Part shown: piece after piece, positions 1 to 11,229 of the stretch
How positions within the stretch are numbered: position 1 is the stretch's first letter
Layout of the letters: each line of letters opens with the position of its first letter
Assembly (NCBI GenBank): GCA_037447655.1
Contig: JBBHKE010000487.1
Location: forward strand, 62,001 to 126,000
DNA length: 64,000 nucleotides
Reading direction: 5' to 3'
Source: Zygnema cylindricum
Lineage: Eukaryota; Streptophyta; Zygnematophyceae; Zygnematales; Zygnemataceae
Program-made: the position numbers and the translations under genes
The notes under the pieces: model-generated
Database searches by the model: none
Told to the model about the DNA's origin: nothing
What the model saw: the letters and a program-made list of their open reading frames with translations, nothing else

Positions 1-292
1 AGCGGCTCCAGGCTGCTACCCAGTCTACACTAGCAATTCTTTCTCAATTCATTCTTCTAAATTTTCCATTGAATCGGAGGATGAATCCACCAACATTGCC
101 CCCCTTATATAGCAATTCTCAATCTCCACTGAGTGGGAGGAATCCCACAAACGGAGATTGGAGGTAGCGGCTTCTTTGAGACGATGTCACGAAAAGGTGT
201 TCAATGATTTGATAGATGAGAAGACATTACCGTGTTAAACAAATGTATCCAAAAGAAGAACCGAATTTTGACATTTTGTTCAGGGGCATATT
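1..292 (+). other. Upstream part of the gypsy element, no recognisable gene
   Basis: I see no domain here in any frame, and stops are frequent. The stretch runs directly into the methyltransferase reading frame and contains no LTR ends, so it is probably leader, gag or protease sequence of the Ty3/gypsy element that starts to the left of the window. This is inference from position only. Confidence 0.3.
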
Positions 293-1309
293 TTGACGCC
301 ACTTCCTCGAGAGGTGGTTCATTTGACACCACAGCCGGCAGGGTTAACAGTAGTCTCTTTATTTTCTGGCATTAGTACGAATTTAGAAGCTATATTGATG
401 AACTGCCACCAGATTAGAAGTTATTGGGCCGTGGAAATTTCATCTTCAACTTGGACAGCGAGTGAATTTCGACTATTAGAGCTTCATCGATTGTACCCTC
501 TCGAATTACCTGTATGTGCTATTTCACAATCTCATCATCGACTCCCACAAAATGTTGACTTAATTACTTCACAAGATATCCGAGATTTGGGGGGGGTAGA
601 TTTAGTGATAGCTGGTTGGCCTTGTCAAAGATATTATAGGCAGGGAAAATAAGGGGAAATAGTGACACTCGGAGTCGTTTATTTTATCAGATGGTTTATA
701 TCCTCAACCTTTTACAGCTACATCAACATAAGCCGTTTGGATACTTGTTGGAAAATGTCTTCCCTGGTGCGGATCAACGTAGTAAGGTAGTTATTGCTTG
801 GCAAGAGACCATTCACTATTTGGGGGAACCTTTAGTATTTGATGCAGCTCAGATGGGGTCTTGTGCTTTCCGTCTTCGCTCATATTGAACTATCTTGCTC
901 CTCTTCCAGTGTTAAAGGCCGCCGTGGGATTACAAAAGCGTCCGCCAAATCTCACCGTCAATCAGATTTTAGACAAAGGCCGTACAGCTACTCCTGTCGC
1001 ATCTACATCTCGACAACTATTTTTTGACTGCAACAAATGTGGTCAACCAAGAAACCCACTTCCCACTCTGGTTTCATTTCCTCAGAGCCAACTTATTGTT
1101 TAGGTTCCCATGGCATGATCTTTGACACTAATACAAAGAAATGGGATGTGCCCAATATCAATGAACGAGAACGAGCCATGGGTTTTTGCACCAATACTAT
1201 TGCCGCTCCTAATCTCTCCCGTGACACCCGTTGCCGTTTGATTGGTCAAGCTATGGATTTACACGCATTACAGTGGTTAGTTGGTCTTACACTATCTCAT
1301 GGTCCTTAG
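293..1309 (+). pseudogene. C5-cytosine DNA methyltransferase domain inside the gypsy element (broken)
   Basis: This would transfer a methyl group from S-adenosylmethionine to C5 of cytosine. Motifs appear in family order over three frames: motif I (VVSLFSGI), an acidic residue of motif II (WAVEIS), motif IV with the catalytic cysteine (DLVIAGWPCQ, near 600-630), motif VI (YLLENV, near 748), motif VIII-like FRLRSY (near 870), a target-recognition-like stretch (GQPRNPLPTLVSFPQS, near 1040-1095) and a motif IX-X-like end (RAMGF, then GQAMDLHALQWL, near 1175-1285). Breaks: a stop after motif IV (648-652), a stop at the end of motif VIII where a Trp codon is expected, and frame changes near 660, 890 and 1100. 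The second Gly of motif I is replaced by Ser. The domain directly precedes pol on the same strand, so it belongs to the retrotransposon rather than to a host gene. Confidence 0.85.
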
Positions 1310-1660
1310 CATTCTTACCAGCATTGCATTTCATTTTTACAAGCTCCAGCTCGCCTGGCTATGTAAGTCACACTAGCGCTTGGGGGGGGGGGAGAGATAG
1401 AAAAATTCATCAAAAGATCCAACAACAGAAAACCAAGGAGGGGAGACCAAAAGAACAAGAGAAGGAAGTACATAAGGTAGAGGATGTTTTGTCGGTGTTT
1501 AGTAGGGTGTTACAGGAAAGAGATAGAGCAAAGGGGTTAGGGGGGGACGAGTTTGATCTGTCCCAGTGGACGAGGCCACCGGAGAGTTTTGCAGCTGTAG
1601 AACCGGCGAAGATGGATTAGATTATTGGAGAACGTTTAGAGGAGAGCCAAAAGTCTAGAA
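1310..1660 (+). pseudogene. Linker between methyltransferase and reverse transcriptase
   Basis: The stretch encodes a charged Lys/Glu/Gln-rich segment without a recognised domain (about 1390-1615). It ends just before a sequence typical of the region N-terminal to gypsy RT (SRIVDLLGTNRHVFSWADSD, near 1652-1712). A run of ten G at about 1382-1391 may hide a frameshift. No DSGA-type protease motif is present. Confidence 0.45.
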
Positions 1661-2500
1661 TTGTGGATCTATTGGGAACGAATAGGCATGTGTTTTCGTG
1701 GGCTGATTCAGATATTGGGATTTACAAGGGCACACCATTTTGGGATTGACATAGTGGACGAATCAACGACAGTGTGGCAAAAGCAGTATCCTTTGAGCCA
1801 CTCAGAGAAAGAATTTGTGAAAGAGAAAGTCCAAAGTTTGGTTAATTCAGGATTAGTACAGGAAAGCACTGGTCTTCATGGGTTTGCCTCCCCAACTGTA
1901 CTGCCTCTGAAGAAAGATTCTACAGGGAAGATTGTAGACTTCCGAATGTGTGGAGACTATTGAATGTTAAATGCAGCCACTATATCGGACAAGTATCATA
2001 TGCACACTCTTGAAGAAATATTTGATGCTTTGGTTGGAGCAACTATATATTCTACCTTGGATTTGAAGAAAGGATTTCACCAAGTGCCTATGGAACCTAA
2101 GCATCGAGAGAGGACAACATTCTAGGCAAAAAACACATTATACGAGTGGCTTTATATGCTTTTTGGATTGAAAAATGCACCAGCAAAGTTCTAACGAGTA
2201 ATGGATGAAGCTTTACGAGGAATTGAATGTGCTCGGTGTTATATTGACGACGTGATCATTTTTTCTAACAATTTGGAGGATCACCTCATTCATTTACAAA
2301 CGGTGTTTGATGCTCTGAGGGCGACAGCTTAAAGTGTCATCCAGGTAAAGGTATATTCGGGGTAGACAAATTTTGTATTTGGGACATGAGGTTACCCTTG
2401 GGACTGTAGGTCCACATATGGTCAAAGTCACCGCCTTGGATGCTTTGCCAACTCCTACAAATGTTTCTTCACTCGACACATTTTTTGGGGTTAGGTAACT
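1661..2500 (+). pseudogene. Ty3/gypsy reverse transcriptase (broken)
   Basis: RT copies element RNA into DNA. The fingers region (FASPTVLPLKK), the conserved TLDLKKGFHQV block and the catalytic YIDDVIIFS motif (near 2240) are in the order of family RVT_1. In-frame stops occur in what should be the DYRMLN region (about 1963), after TTF (about 2124) and in APAKF*RVMDE (about 2192). The sequence after 2330 decays into other frames. The YxDD aspartates are intact although the frame is not. Confidence 0.85.
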
Positions 2501-2559
2501 ATTATATACGATTTGTTCTAGAGTTTAGCAACCGAGCTCAGGCCCTCAATTTAATCTAA

Positions 2560-3320
2560 AGGAAGGATCAAGAGTGGAAATGGAAGGAAGAACAAGAAGA
2601 GGCATTCCAATTTTTGAAGAATGCGCTTAAAGAAAGTCCGATTCTTCGTATGCCAGACCATTATCGAACATTTATTCTTTACACTGATTGGAGTAGATTC
2701 GGATTAGGGGCCGTATTAGCTCAGCTTGATGATTCAGGAGCCGAATACGTAGTGGCCTATAGGAGCCGGAGCAACAATAAGGCGGAGGCCTCTTATAGTA
2801 GTTATCATGGGGAGCTTCTGGCAGCTGTTTGGGCCATCCAACACTTCCAATCCTATCTTTATGGCGTTCGTTTCACCCTCATCACCGATCACCAACCTTT
2901 CAAATGGATAATGGAGAATAGTAAGCTTACAGGGAAACTTCTCGATGGGCTTTGATATTGCAAGAGTTTGATTTTGAGACAATTCACCGAGCCGGTGAGA
3001 CCCATGGTAATGCAAATGGTCTTAGCAGAAACCTCGATCCATCTTCTGTTGATGCAACAGGAGCAAGGTACAATGGGGATCCTATTTTGGGGGTTGGAAT
3101 GGTGATGGCAGCCACAGCATTCTCTTTGTTTTTTAGAATAGAGGGGGAACTTTTTGCATTAGAGGCAGAAGTGGAAGGGCATGCCCCATTGTCAGCTGGC
3201 AGGGTTGACATTTTTGATGATTTAGACACCTTGAAATCCATTCAGCAAGGGTCAATTTTACCTTATTTAGAGGGGATCCAGAAATCTAGAGTTCTACAGT
3301 GGATGTCAGCTTACACTTAG
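2560..3320 (+). pseudogene. Ty3/gypsy RNase H and connection to integrase
   Basis: RNase H of the RNase_H-like RT-linked type removes the RNA strand of the hybrid. Visible: YTDWSRFGLGAVLAQ with the first Asp, YHGELLAAVWAIQHF with the Glu, and ITDHQPFKWIM with the next Asp. After a frame change near 2950 the sequence reads through the usual NGLSRN ending and then an unassigned ~100-residue segment up to a stop at 3320. The catalytic acids are present; the frame change makes the copy non-functional. Confidence 0.85.
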
Positions 3321-4454
3321 GATAGGGGGGTTCTCTTAAGGGTTTGGCCGGATGGCATCAAGAAGGTAGTTCTACCACCTGGTGATTGAGAAACCTTAGT
3401 CACTAACCTTTCATGAGCAATGTGGTCATTTCGGTCAGAAACGTACTGCTTCTTTGGTTGCAGCATTTTATTGGTGGCATGGAATTCGAGCACAATGAAT
3501 CGAGTGGTTCTAGCATGCTTAACATGCGATCGAGTGAAAGCGACATTTGACAAGAAAAGTGGTACCGAATTACATTCTCTTCCCATTCAAGGAATGTTTT
3601 ATCATTGGTCATTAGACTTGTTAGGGCCTCTTCCGACTAGTCCAAGAGGAAACCACTTCGTGCTTGTGATGATAGAGCATTTTTCTAAGTGGATTGAGCT
3701 CGTGGTATTACCTCGGAAAGAGTCTAAGTTTGTGGCCGACGCCTTTTTACACAGAGTGCTTGCTCAGTTTCGGGCCCCTGCGGAAGTTTTAACTGATCAG
3801 GGTTTCGAATTTGCCAGGGATTTTTCAACTTTGATGGAGCAATGTTTGATTGATCACCGACTTACTAGTAGAGATCATCCTCAAGCTGATGGGTTAGCCG
3901 AACGTTGTGTCCAAACAGTCAAGAGAGCACTCCGAAAATATGCACTCGAGGAGGATGTGGGGTATTACGATTGAAGGGTGCCTTAGATTGCTATGGGCTA
4001 TAGGTTTAGTAGACACGCATCTCTCCACAGTCACAACCTTTATTTTATGTTGTTTGGCACGCATCCTATTCTCCCAAGATCTGCCTCGGCCCAAGCCATT
4101 GTCTTACCCGAGATGGGTAGTAAAGGGACAGTGGAAAGACTAATTACTGCTCGAGCGCAGGCTTTCATCGGGAGATTTCGATAGCTATGGGCAATTTGCA
4201 AGCGGCCCAACACAGAGATCAACTTTGGTATTCCCACCGTAGGAGTAGCTCTTATGTTCCTCAACAACGACGTTTTTCAGCCTGGGGATTTTGTTTATCG
4301 GATGCGGCAAAAAAATGATTCTTTGGATATTTTTGCAGGTCAGATTATTTTGAAGGTGGTTGAGGTTTCCCCTAGAGGAGTGTTAACCTTGGAAGGGGCT
4401 GACGGCAAGAGAGTCAAAGATAATCAAATTAATGTGGCCCCTTACCACCGTTGA
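3321..4454 (+). pseudogene. Ty3/gypsy integrase with DDE triad
   Basis: Integrase inserts the cDNA. A zinc-binding HHCC-like region is recognisable but frame-shifted (HEQCGHFGQKRT near 3412, then CLTCDRVK). The core has the three acids in context: HWSLDLLGPL, LTDQGFEF and DGLAERCVQT. A stop at 3974 truncates the core end; the C-terminal region (FQPGDFVYRMRQKND, near 4272) resumes in the same frame and ends in VAPYHR before a TGA at 4452-4454. That TGA is one transition from CGA and the frame continues open after it. Confidence 0.85.
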
Positions 4455-4673
4455 GGGCTCGAGGACGAGCCAACATTACATTTCACTTATTTTCCCTCTC
4501 CTCCCATTTGTTCTAATTCTCTCTTGTGTGCCCCTGGTTACGAAACTACAAACATATTATTATGTGAGGCATGCACTCGAGCTTGGCATTCTTCCTGTTT
4601 ACCTAAGGATTGGGCAGGTTGGGACCAACTTGGACGACCTTGGTTTTGTGGGGAGTGTGAAATGGGGGTTTAA
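4455..4673 (+). pseudogene. PHD-like zinc finger at the end of the gypsy pol
   Basis: Reading on in the integrase frame past a single TGA gives about 72 further residues ending at TAA (4671-4673). They contain Cys-x5-Cys-x11-Cys-x2-Cys-x4-His-x2-Cys-x17-Cys-x2-Cys, with LLCEACTRAWHSSCL and WFCGEC in the middle and at the end. This is the C4HC3 pattern of PHD fingers, which read histone tails, except that the first Cys pair is spaced by five residues instead of about two. The position is that of the chromodomain in chromoviruses, so a targeting role is plausible inference. The domain call rests on my pattern reading only. Confidence 0.6.
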
Positions 4674-4708
4674 AGTTCGGTATTCATGGCTTCTTAGGAC
4701 AATGACCT

Positions 4709-4723
4709 AAGAAGGGGGGGGAA
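4709..4723 (+). promoter_or_regulatory. Polypurine tract of the gypsy element
   Basis: A purine run (AAGAAGGGGGGGGAA) sits directly before a TG that opens the LTR, the expected place for priming of plus-strand DNA. Confidence 0.65.
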
Positions 4724-6148
4724 TGATTCATGAGTGAACCCAACGGTCCCAAAATTTAGGACGGGGTTGGTAACTTTTTTGTCTTTTTATTTTTTTTAAC
4801 ATCTATGTGTCCACACTAATGTTGTCAGAATGATCATTTTATTTCGACATATGAAATTCTCCACGCGGAGTGTTATTTGTCGCCTATTTTATATATTATT
4901 CTTCTTGCATGAAGCATCACAACCATGGGCTCGACAACTGTCATGCAAGATTATATTTTCGACCCTATTACTACTTCGTTGGAGGTGGTTTCGGACCAAA
5001 TTTTGGAGTTCGTCAATATTGAGTCGGCAAGGCACCAAAAGCCATTTTTGAGAGACGATTATGATCACACAAATTATTGTTTTGTTCTGTAATCGAACAC
5101 CCTATTAAAGTCTATATGGCATAGCTAATAGAACTTTATTTCACTTAATTTGGATAGCTAGGCTACAGATATGTGAGGTCAAATTAGTGTTTTGGTGCAG
5201 ATTGTATAAACTTTGACATTCAATATCTTTTCAACAGCTCGGTTAAACATGCTGTATTTTATATCGATAGATGTAAAATTTTAATACCTTTCTAATGAAT
5301 ATTTTTTTGGATTGATCAGATAGACATTATTAGAGATATGGCAGTTTCTGTAAACTGCATAATCTAGGTTAATTGTTGACTTTTTGAAGTAATGATTGCT
5401 TTTGCCGGTTGGAAATTAGTATAGGCTGTCCAACCGACTTTTCATAAGTCAATATTTCTGACATTTTCGAGATATAAACATAGATTTAGTCCCATAGTGT
5501 CAAATTTTGATGCTAAGTATTAGTTTTAAGTACTTTAGGTTGTTATAATTCACTATTGTCTTGGAAAATGAAGGTTGTCTTTCGCCTTCCAAAACCTGAA
5601 CTTACCAAAAAAGAGCTATTTTGCCAGCCTCCCTTTTGCCATCTTTGGATCATGTTGGAGTTGCCTTCCAGTTAGTCAATTTGTGTCTTGTTTGGCAACA
5701 AGGATACTTGGGGCTTTCTGATTACAATAGTCCTTGGGATTCTAAAAGAGGGAGTTGGACGGATCCTTTATTGGGAGGGATCCGTGGGGTTTTGGGACCT
5801 TTGGAGTCTGATCACGGGAGTTTTTTCGTGGCCTCTATTTACTCCTCTGGGTGGGTCAAAACCCTTATTAAGTTAGCATTTGGGGACGCTTGAATGTTAC
5901 TTATTTTGTTCTTAATTCTATGGAATATGTTTATGTATTGTGGTGAATGGCTTCTGTTTGAGTAGGGTAGGAGGCAATATTGTTAAGTCTGCAAAGACCA
6001 TTGTCATAAATATTGTGGCAGTCTAAATTATTTCCATTTTGATTTTATTTGTTAATTCCCAGGATTAGGGTTATTGTTGACTTTCTTTTGTTTAAAGTTG
6101 TTAGCATAGCCCACCGAGCTTGATGATATTAAAGCTCGCGGTTAGAGA
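4724..6148 (+). repeat. 3' LTR of the gypsy element
   Basis: It starts with TG directly after the purine tract. Its right part (from about 4939) is repeated in inverse orientation at 6238-7465, which defines the inner end near a shared TTAGACA/TTAGAGA terminus. The open frames inside it (for example 5621-5893) also occur in the inverted copy with changes and show no domain, so I do not call them genes. Confidence 0.6.
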
Positions 6149-6237
6149 ATGGACATCCCAATTTCTCAACTTCCGTCCACTCCTCCTATTGGGATGTCCA
6201 CTGAAGATTTCCCCACTCTAGCCGAGTCTCTCAGTTC
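6149..6237. other. Central spacer of the LTR palindrome
   Basis: About 90 bases lie between two inverted LTR copies. The spacer itself holds a short inverted pair, GGACATCCCAA (about 6153) and TTGGGATGTCC (about 6189), so a hairpin within the loop is possible. Confidence 0.5.
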
Positions 6238-7465
6238 TGTCTAACCGCGAGCTTTAATATCATAAGCTCGGTGGGCTATGCTAACAACTTTAAACAAAAG
6301 AAAGTCAACCATAACCCTAATCCTGGGAATTAACAAATCAAATCAAAATGGAAATAATTTAGACTGCCATAACATTTATGACAGTGATCTCTGCAGACTT
6401 AACAATATTACCTCCTACCCTACTCAAACAGAAGCCATTCACCACAATACATAGACATATTCCAAAGAATTAAGCACAAAATAAGTAACATTCAAGCGTC
6501 CCCGAATGCTAACTTTATAAAGGTTTTGACCCACCCAGAGGAGCAAACTGAGGCTACGGAAAAACTCCCGAGATCAGACTCCAAAGGTCCCGAAACCCCA
6601 CGGATCCCTCCCAATAAGGGATCTGTCCAACTCCCTCCTTTAGAATCCCAAGGACTATTGCAATCAGAAAGCCCCAAGTATCCTTGTTGCCAAACAAGAC
6701 ACAAATTGACTAACTGGAAGTCAACTCCAACATGATCCAAAGATGGCAAAAGGGAGGCTGGCAAAATAGCTCTTTTCTCGTAAGTTCGGGTTTTGAAAGG
6801 CGACAGAACTGAGAGACAGTTCTGAGCCTTCATTTTCCAAGACAATATTGAATTCTAACAACCTAAAGTACATAGAACTAATACTTAGCATCAAAATATG
6901 ACACTACGGGAATCATTCTCTGTTTATTTCCCGAAATAGTCAGAAATTATGACTTATGAAAAGTTGGTTGGACAGCCTGTACTAATTTCCAACCAGCAAA
7001 AGCAATCATTACTTCAAAAAGTCAATAATTTACCTAGATTATGCAGTTTACAGAAACTGCCATATCTCTAATAATTTCTATCTGATCAATCCAAACAAAT
7101 ATTCATTAGAAAGGTATTAAAATTTTACATCTATCAATATAAAATACAGCATGTTTAACCCAGCCGTTGAAAAGATATTGAACGTCAAAGTTTCTACAAT
7201 CTGCACCAAAACACTACTTTGACCTCACATATCTTGTAGCCTAATTATCCAAATTAAGTGAAATAAAGTTCTATTAGCTATGCTACATAGACTTTAATAA
7301 GGCGTTCATTAAATAAAACAATAACTTATCTATAATCGCCTCAAAAACACTTTGGTGCCCTACCTGCTCAATATTGACCAACTCCAAAATTTGGTCCGAA
7401 ACCACCTCCAACAAAGAAGTAATAGGGTCGAAAATCTGTCATAGGCAATAAATATAATCGTGCAT
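6238..7465 (-). repeat. Inverted, truncated copy of the gypsy LTR
   Basis: This is the reverse complement of roughly 4939-6148, with scattered substitutions and small indels. On the plus strand it starts with TG, as a minus-strand LTR ending in CA should. It lacks the first ~215 bases of the LTR and is cut at about 7465, where copia sequence begins. Confidence 0.65.
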
Positions 7466-7879
7466 GACATATGTATTATATGTGGGAGATGGGGCTTGAT
7501 GTTGGAGTAGCAAACAGCAAAAGGTTATTGCTCATTGCTCAGTCCACTATGGAGGTTGAGTATATGGCCTCTCTGCTGTAAAATAATTGATGTGGTTCAA
7601 GTCTTTGCTTGGTGAGCTTGGCCACCTTAAGAGTGGTGTGCAAAAATTTTTGTGATAATCAAGCAACAAGCGCTTTTTCTGCCAATCGTAAACATCATTT
7701 TAAAGCTAAACACATGGACTTAAAATTAGCTGTCTTAGAGAGAAAGGAGATAACAAAATAATCAGTTTATAGTGAGATGGTAACAGATATGATGACCAAA
7801 CCTGTGCCTTCCCCTAAGCTAATTTTATGCAGGGAGAAGTGTGGTTTGAAATTAAAGATTGACAAGAAAATAATGGGAG
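7466..7879 (+). pseudogene. 3' end of family A copia pol (RNase H), broken
   Basis: The stretch matches the end of the better-preserved pol at 20720-21129 nearly base for base, including CWSSKQQK, the H-F/S-K-A-K-H-M block and PSPKL. Deletions and stops interrupt it (for example after VGDGA and in SAVK*). Everything upstream of RNase H is missing at the junction with the gypsy LTR. Confidence 0.8.
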
Positions 7880-8947
7880 TGTAGAAATTGATGGTATGTT
7901 TTTAAGTATTTTCTAGGTCTTAATAGAAATATAGAAAGAAGTTGAGGCAATCTATCTCTAACTTCTCTCTCCAACTCTCACACTTGTCGCATTTATTGAG
8001 AAGTTGGAGAGGAAGCTACAGCCATAGCTACCTAGGCTATCCAGAGGTTTACGGCAAAATATATTAGTTTATTTATCATTAGGGGTTTATTTACAAAAAA
8101 GACTTATGTTTCAGCCAGGATTTGATCGTGGTACTTGACAGACTGAAAGCAGCAGAAAACCAGTAGCCTTATCTGTTAAGTCTATAACTAGTGTTACGTA
8201 ATGTAGGGTTTTATATTTATTTAAATATTTCCACGTAGGATAATTCATTTAATTAAAACTGTTTCCGAGATACATAGATCCAGTAATGTAAAAGAACAGA
8301 TTACGGTATGTATACAAAACAAGTACCGAGCATTTGTTTTTTTAACGAAAAAAATACCGCGCATATATTTATGACGGCTCCGATTGAAATCTGCATTCAA
8401 TCGGACGGCCGAGAAGAAAGCCAAGATCGCGGAAGAGATTCTCGGCTGTTTATGGTCATCGCCATATCGGATGACACGTGGCGAAATTACGTTGGATCAC
8501 GGTATCTCCGGATATTATGGCATCAAATTTGGATATGACAAGTGTCGACTTTTAGGCCATGTCGTACAATGTCCTTACAGAAAGTACACCGACAGCTGTA
8601 CTTTTGTGTACGGAAGTGTAATATTATTGGCTCCGTATATCAGTAGATAGAGTTTGTGAGAGAGATAGGACTTAGAAAAATTAGTAGATAGGACCCTCTC
8701 TCCCAAAGAGCTTCTATACAAAAGGTCAACTTTGACCCTCCATAACTTACTTCTCAGGGGAGCAAATTTAAAGATTCTTTTTGCTATTGACTCAGTAGAG
8801 TCTAACCTTCACATGGATGAAGTTGGTTAGAGTTTTTTTCTGCCTGGGTGGCATTTGTTCTTGCTGAAACACAAAGGGGTCAGGGTTATCCTAGAGGCTT
8901 TTTGGAAGCTGTCCATTCTGAGGACTTATGGAGGTCTCAGAGTTTCA
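7880..8947 (+). repeat. Family A copia 3' LTR
   Basis: It starts TGTAGAAATT right after a purine tract (AATGGGAG) and ends TTTCA. It aligns along its length with the LTRs at 13902, 15691 and 21143. It carries the antisense tRNA-like block around 8105-8200 and a mutated TATA region near 8712. Confidence 0.8.
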
Positions 8948-9089
8948 CTTATGCTATTCAAAAGAAATATATGAAAGGAATATGATATTAATGAGATTGT
9001 GGAAGGTTTTTACTGGAGAAGTGTGCAAAGCTAAGGACCCAACGCAAGGAAATTGTGGCGGGTGGAAGATATTCCGACTACTATAGGCC

Positions 9090-9500
9090 TGATGCAGAGT
9101 TAAACGCGTTGGTTGCATGATCTTTTGACACACACCTGTTCTTATGAGTCGTGGAAGGCGTTGAAGTATGAGATTGTGAAAGGCTTTAAAGACAAGAGTT
9201 AAGATATTCTCTAATATTGTTACAGTTTAAGTTTAAGACTAACGAGTCCATTCTCGATGGTGGTAAGCATGTCAATGTTGTGGTCGAGCAATCGACAGTC
9301 TTAACATGACGTTAGAGGAAAGTGAAACGGTACAGGTATTCTTAAACGTTCTGCCAAGTCTACGTGATTAGTATATTTATTCCAAATAAATTATTTGAGT
9401 GAAGAGAAAGGCTACTATTGAGTTTCCAGTTAACAATTTGGAAACAATAGAGAAGTTACCGATAGAGGTAAAAGTAGGCTAGGGAACCTTAATGTATTCT
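9090..9500 (+). pseudogene. Decayed copia gag
   Basis: One frame reads TCSYESWKALKYEIVKGF, like the UBN2/Retrotran_gag pattern in which a Trp-x-x-Leu precedes a short spacer. Stops follow within 20 codons. The rest is recognisable only by position. Confidence 0.4.
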
Positions 9501-10479
9501 TAATGTAAACACATTTGTGACCTTGGAGCTAAACTCACTACGAGGAAGAGGGGTGCTAAAGGGACAACGAATGGTCATGGTAGTAGTGGCTTAGATCTGT
9601 TATGTAAGTCTAGAGTTAAGGTTGATATCGATGTAACGAAGTGTAAGATTAAGTCACCTTGTAGCAAGATGTTTAGATAAGGATAAAGATTGGTATGTTT
9701 GTGGGCTTAGGGACATGTCGGTGCTCTATGATATGACGTGGTGATGGTGGCTTTGAAAGGGGTCGTGGTAAAGGTAACCGGTTGTAGACGTGGAAAGGGC
9801 CAAGGTCGTGGCACATATTCTAGTGATGGTTAAGGAAATTATAACGAGTTCAAGGAACATAAATTGACAAGCCACAAAATTTTGCCATTTCCCTAGATAT
9901 TTTTCTAAGTTATGTGAGAGATGAAAATAAGCTTAAAGAATGATCATTCATGAAAGGGCAAGTCATCATGTGTGTATGATCATGAGTTTTTTTTTAGGAT
10001 ATAAGGACCTTGAATAGTTCCTAAAAATATCACGGTGGCCAATGATCACGCAATTTCGATTTACATAGTGGGGACCGTCAAGTTGGATCTACCAGTTAAA
10101 GATGAGTACAAGAATGAGATTGTTATAAGTACAAGGTTTCACAACGCATTATATATTTTTAAAAGTTCTTCAAATTCAAAACGGTGGTGGTTGAGTTATG
10201 ACTGTAAATGAGGAGAATTTGGTTGGTGAAGGCTTTATGAGTGAGTGTATGTATAGTAAACTTGTTTGGAGGAGACCTATGAGTAGGGCGCAGGGGCTAG
10301 TTTCTGGCCTCAGTTAACCATATGCCGATGGAGAAATGTGACCCTAATTTGTGCGTCATTAGATATGCCACTCTTTGTAGGGAAATTTAAAATGATTCAA
10401 ACGTTGTTTGTCTACAGAATGAAACTTTGAATCGCTAAGAAAGTAAATGGTTGTGGTGGTTATACTAAAACATTAAAAA

Positions 10480-10700
10480 ACCGCTTACGTCAAGTAGAGA
10501 GCTCAAAATTCCTTAGAGCTCATGCATGTGGACCATTTTGGACATGTGAAGCCTAAAATTTCGATGGTTAACCAAAAAATCTTTGTGATTTTTGACAACT
10601 ATTCGAGGAAGTCGAAGGTTAACTTGTTGAAGAGGAAGTCGGACACGCTAGCCAGATTAAAATAAATGGGTTTTTATGGCGAACGTTGAGACAAGCGAGT
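10480..10700 (+). pseudogene. Decayed copia integrase core
   Basis: One frame reads HVDHFGHVKPKIS, then FVIFDNYSRKSKVNLLKRKSD, which is the copia rve pattern around the first catalytic Asp (H-x-D-x-x-G) and the Tyr-Ser-Arg block. The second Asp and the Glu are not visible. Confidence 0.65.
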
Positions 10701-11229
10701 CAGATAAAAAAAAAGAGTAGGGGCCTTTAAAGACTATTGTCAAAGTAAAGGGATAAGGCATTAGTTTAAACAAATAAAATAAAAAAGAAACACAAATGGT
10801 AAGAGAAGAGCGTATTTTTATTTTAAGTTGACATTGTGATTTAGATGCTGAGTGATTTTTTGACTGTTAATGTTTTTGTGTCCTTCGACTTATAAAATAT
10901 TTCAAGTATTAGGGTCTGTATTGAGCAAGACGAGCACCAAATGAAATGAAAACTATATGAAATTTCCACATTTTTGCTATTTTGTTGCGTTTCTTAAGCA
11001 AATCGTCTCTAAAATTAATACAAATTTCCACATTCCTTACTTTTTTGAAGCAAATTGTATCTGAAATTAATGCAAAATTTCCCCTTTTTTTTCTTTTTTT
11101 TCTCAACTTTCCAGAAGTGTTTTTTTCTTGAAAATAAAACAAATCGTCCACAGGATATTCTTCGCTTAGAACTCTCACGGTTCGAGGAAAATTTTCGCCG
11201 TCAAAACTTGTGAGAAGAGAGCCCTCCCA
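10701..11229. other. AT-rich stretch separating two integrase remnants
   Basis: I see no domain on either strand. It lies between the first and last parts of the copia integrase, so it may be a degraded insertion or simply eroded integrase. Confidence 0.3.

Larger units (their letters stand above)
1..6148 (+). mobile_element. Ty3/gypsy LTR retrotransposon with methyltransferase and PHD-like domains (5' end outside window)
   Basis: Order on the plus strand: C5-DNA methyltransferase (293-1309), reverse transcriptase (about 1661-2500), RNase H (2560-2990), integrase (about 3321-4454), PHD-like finger (4455-4673), purine tract (4709-4723) and 3' LTR from 4724. RT before RNase H before integrase is the Ty3/gypsy order. 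No aspartic protease or gag is visible between the methyltransferase and RT, so those domains must lie left of the window or be lost. Several frameshifts and stops show that this copy is dead. Methyltransferase capture by LTR retrotransposons has been reported in charophytes and dinoflagellates; whether this is the same family cannot be settled here. Confidence 0.85.

Noticed and set aside
5621-5893. Open frame of 90 codons, and its inverted counterpart at 6492-6845
   Set aside because: Both lie inside LTR copies, show no domain and differ by frame-neutral and frame-changing mutations alike; they are LTR sequence, not genes.
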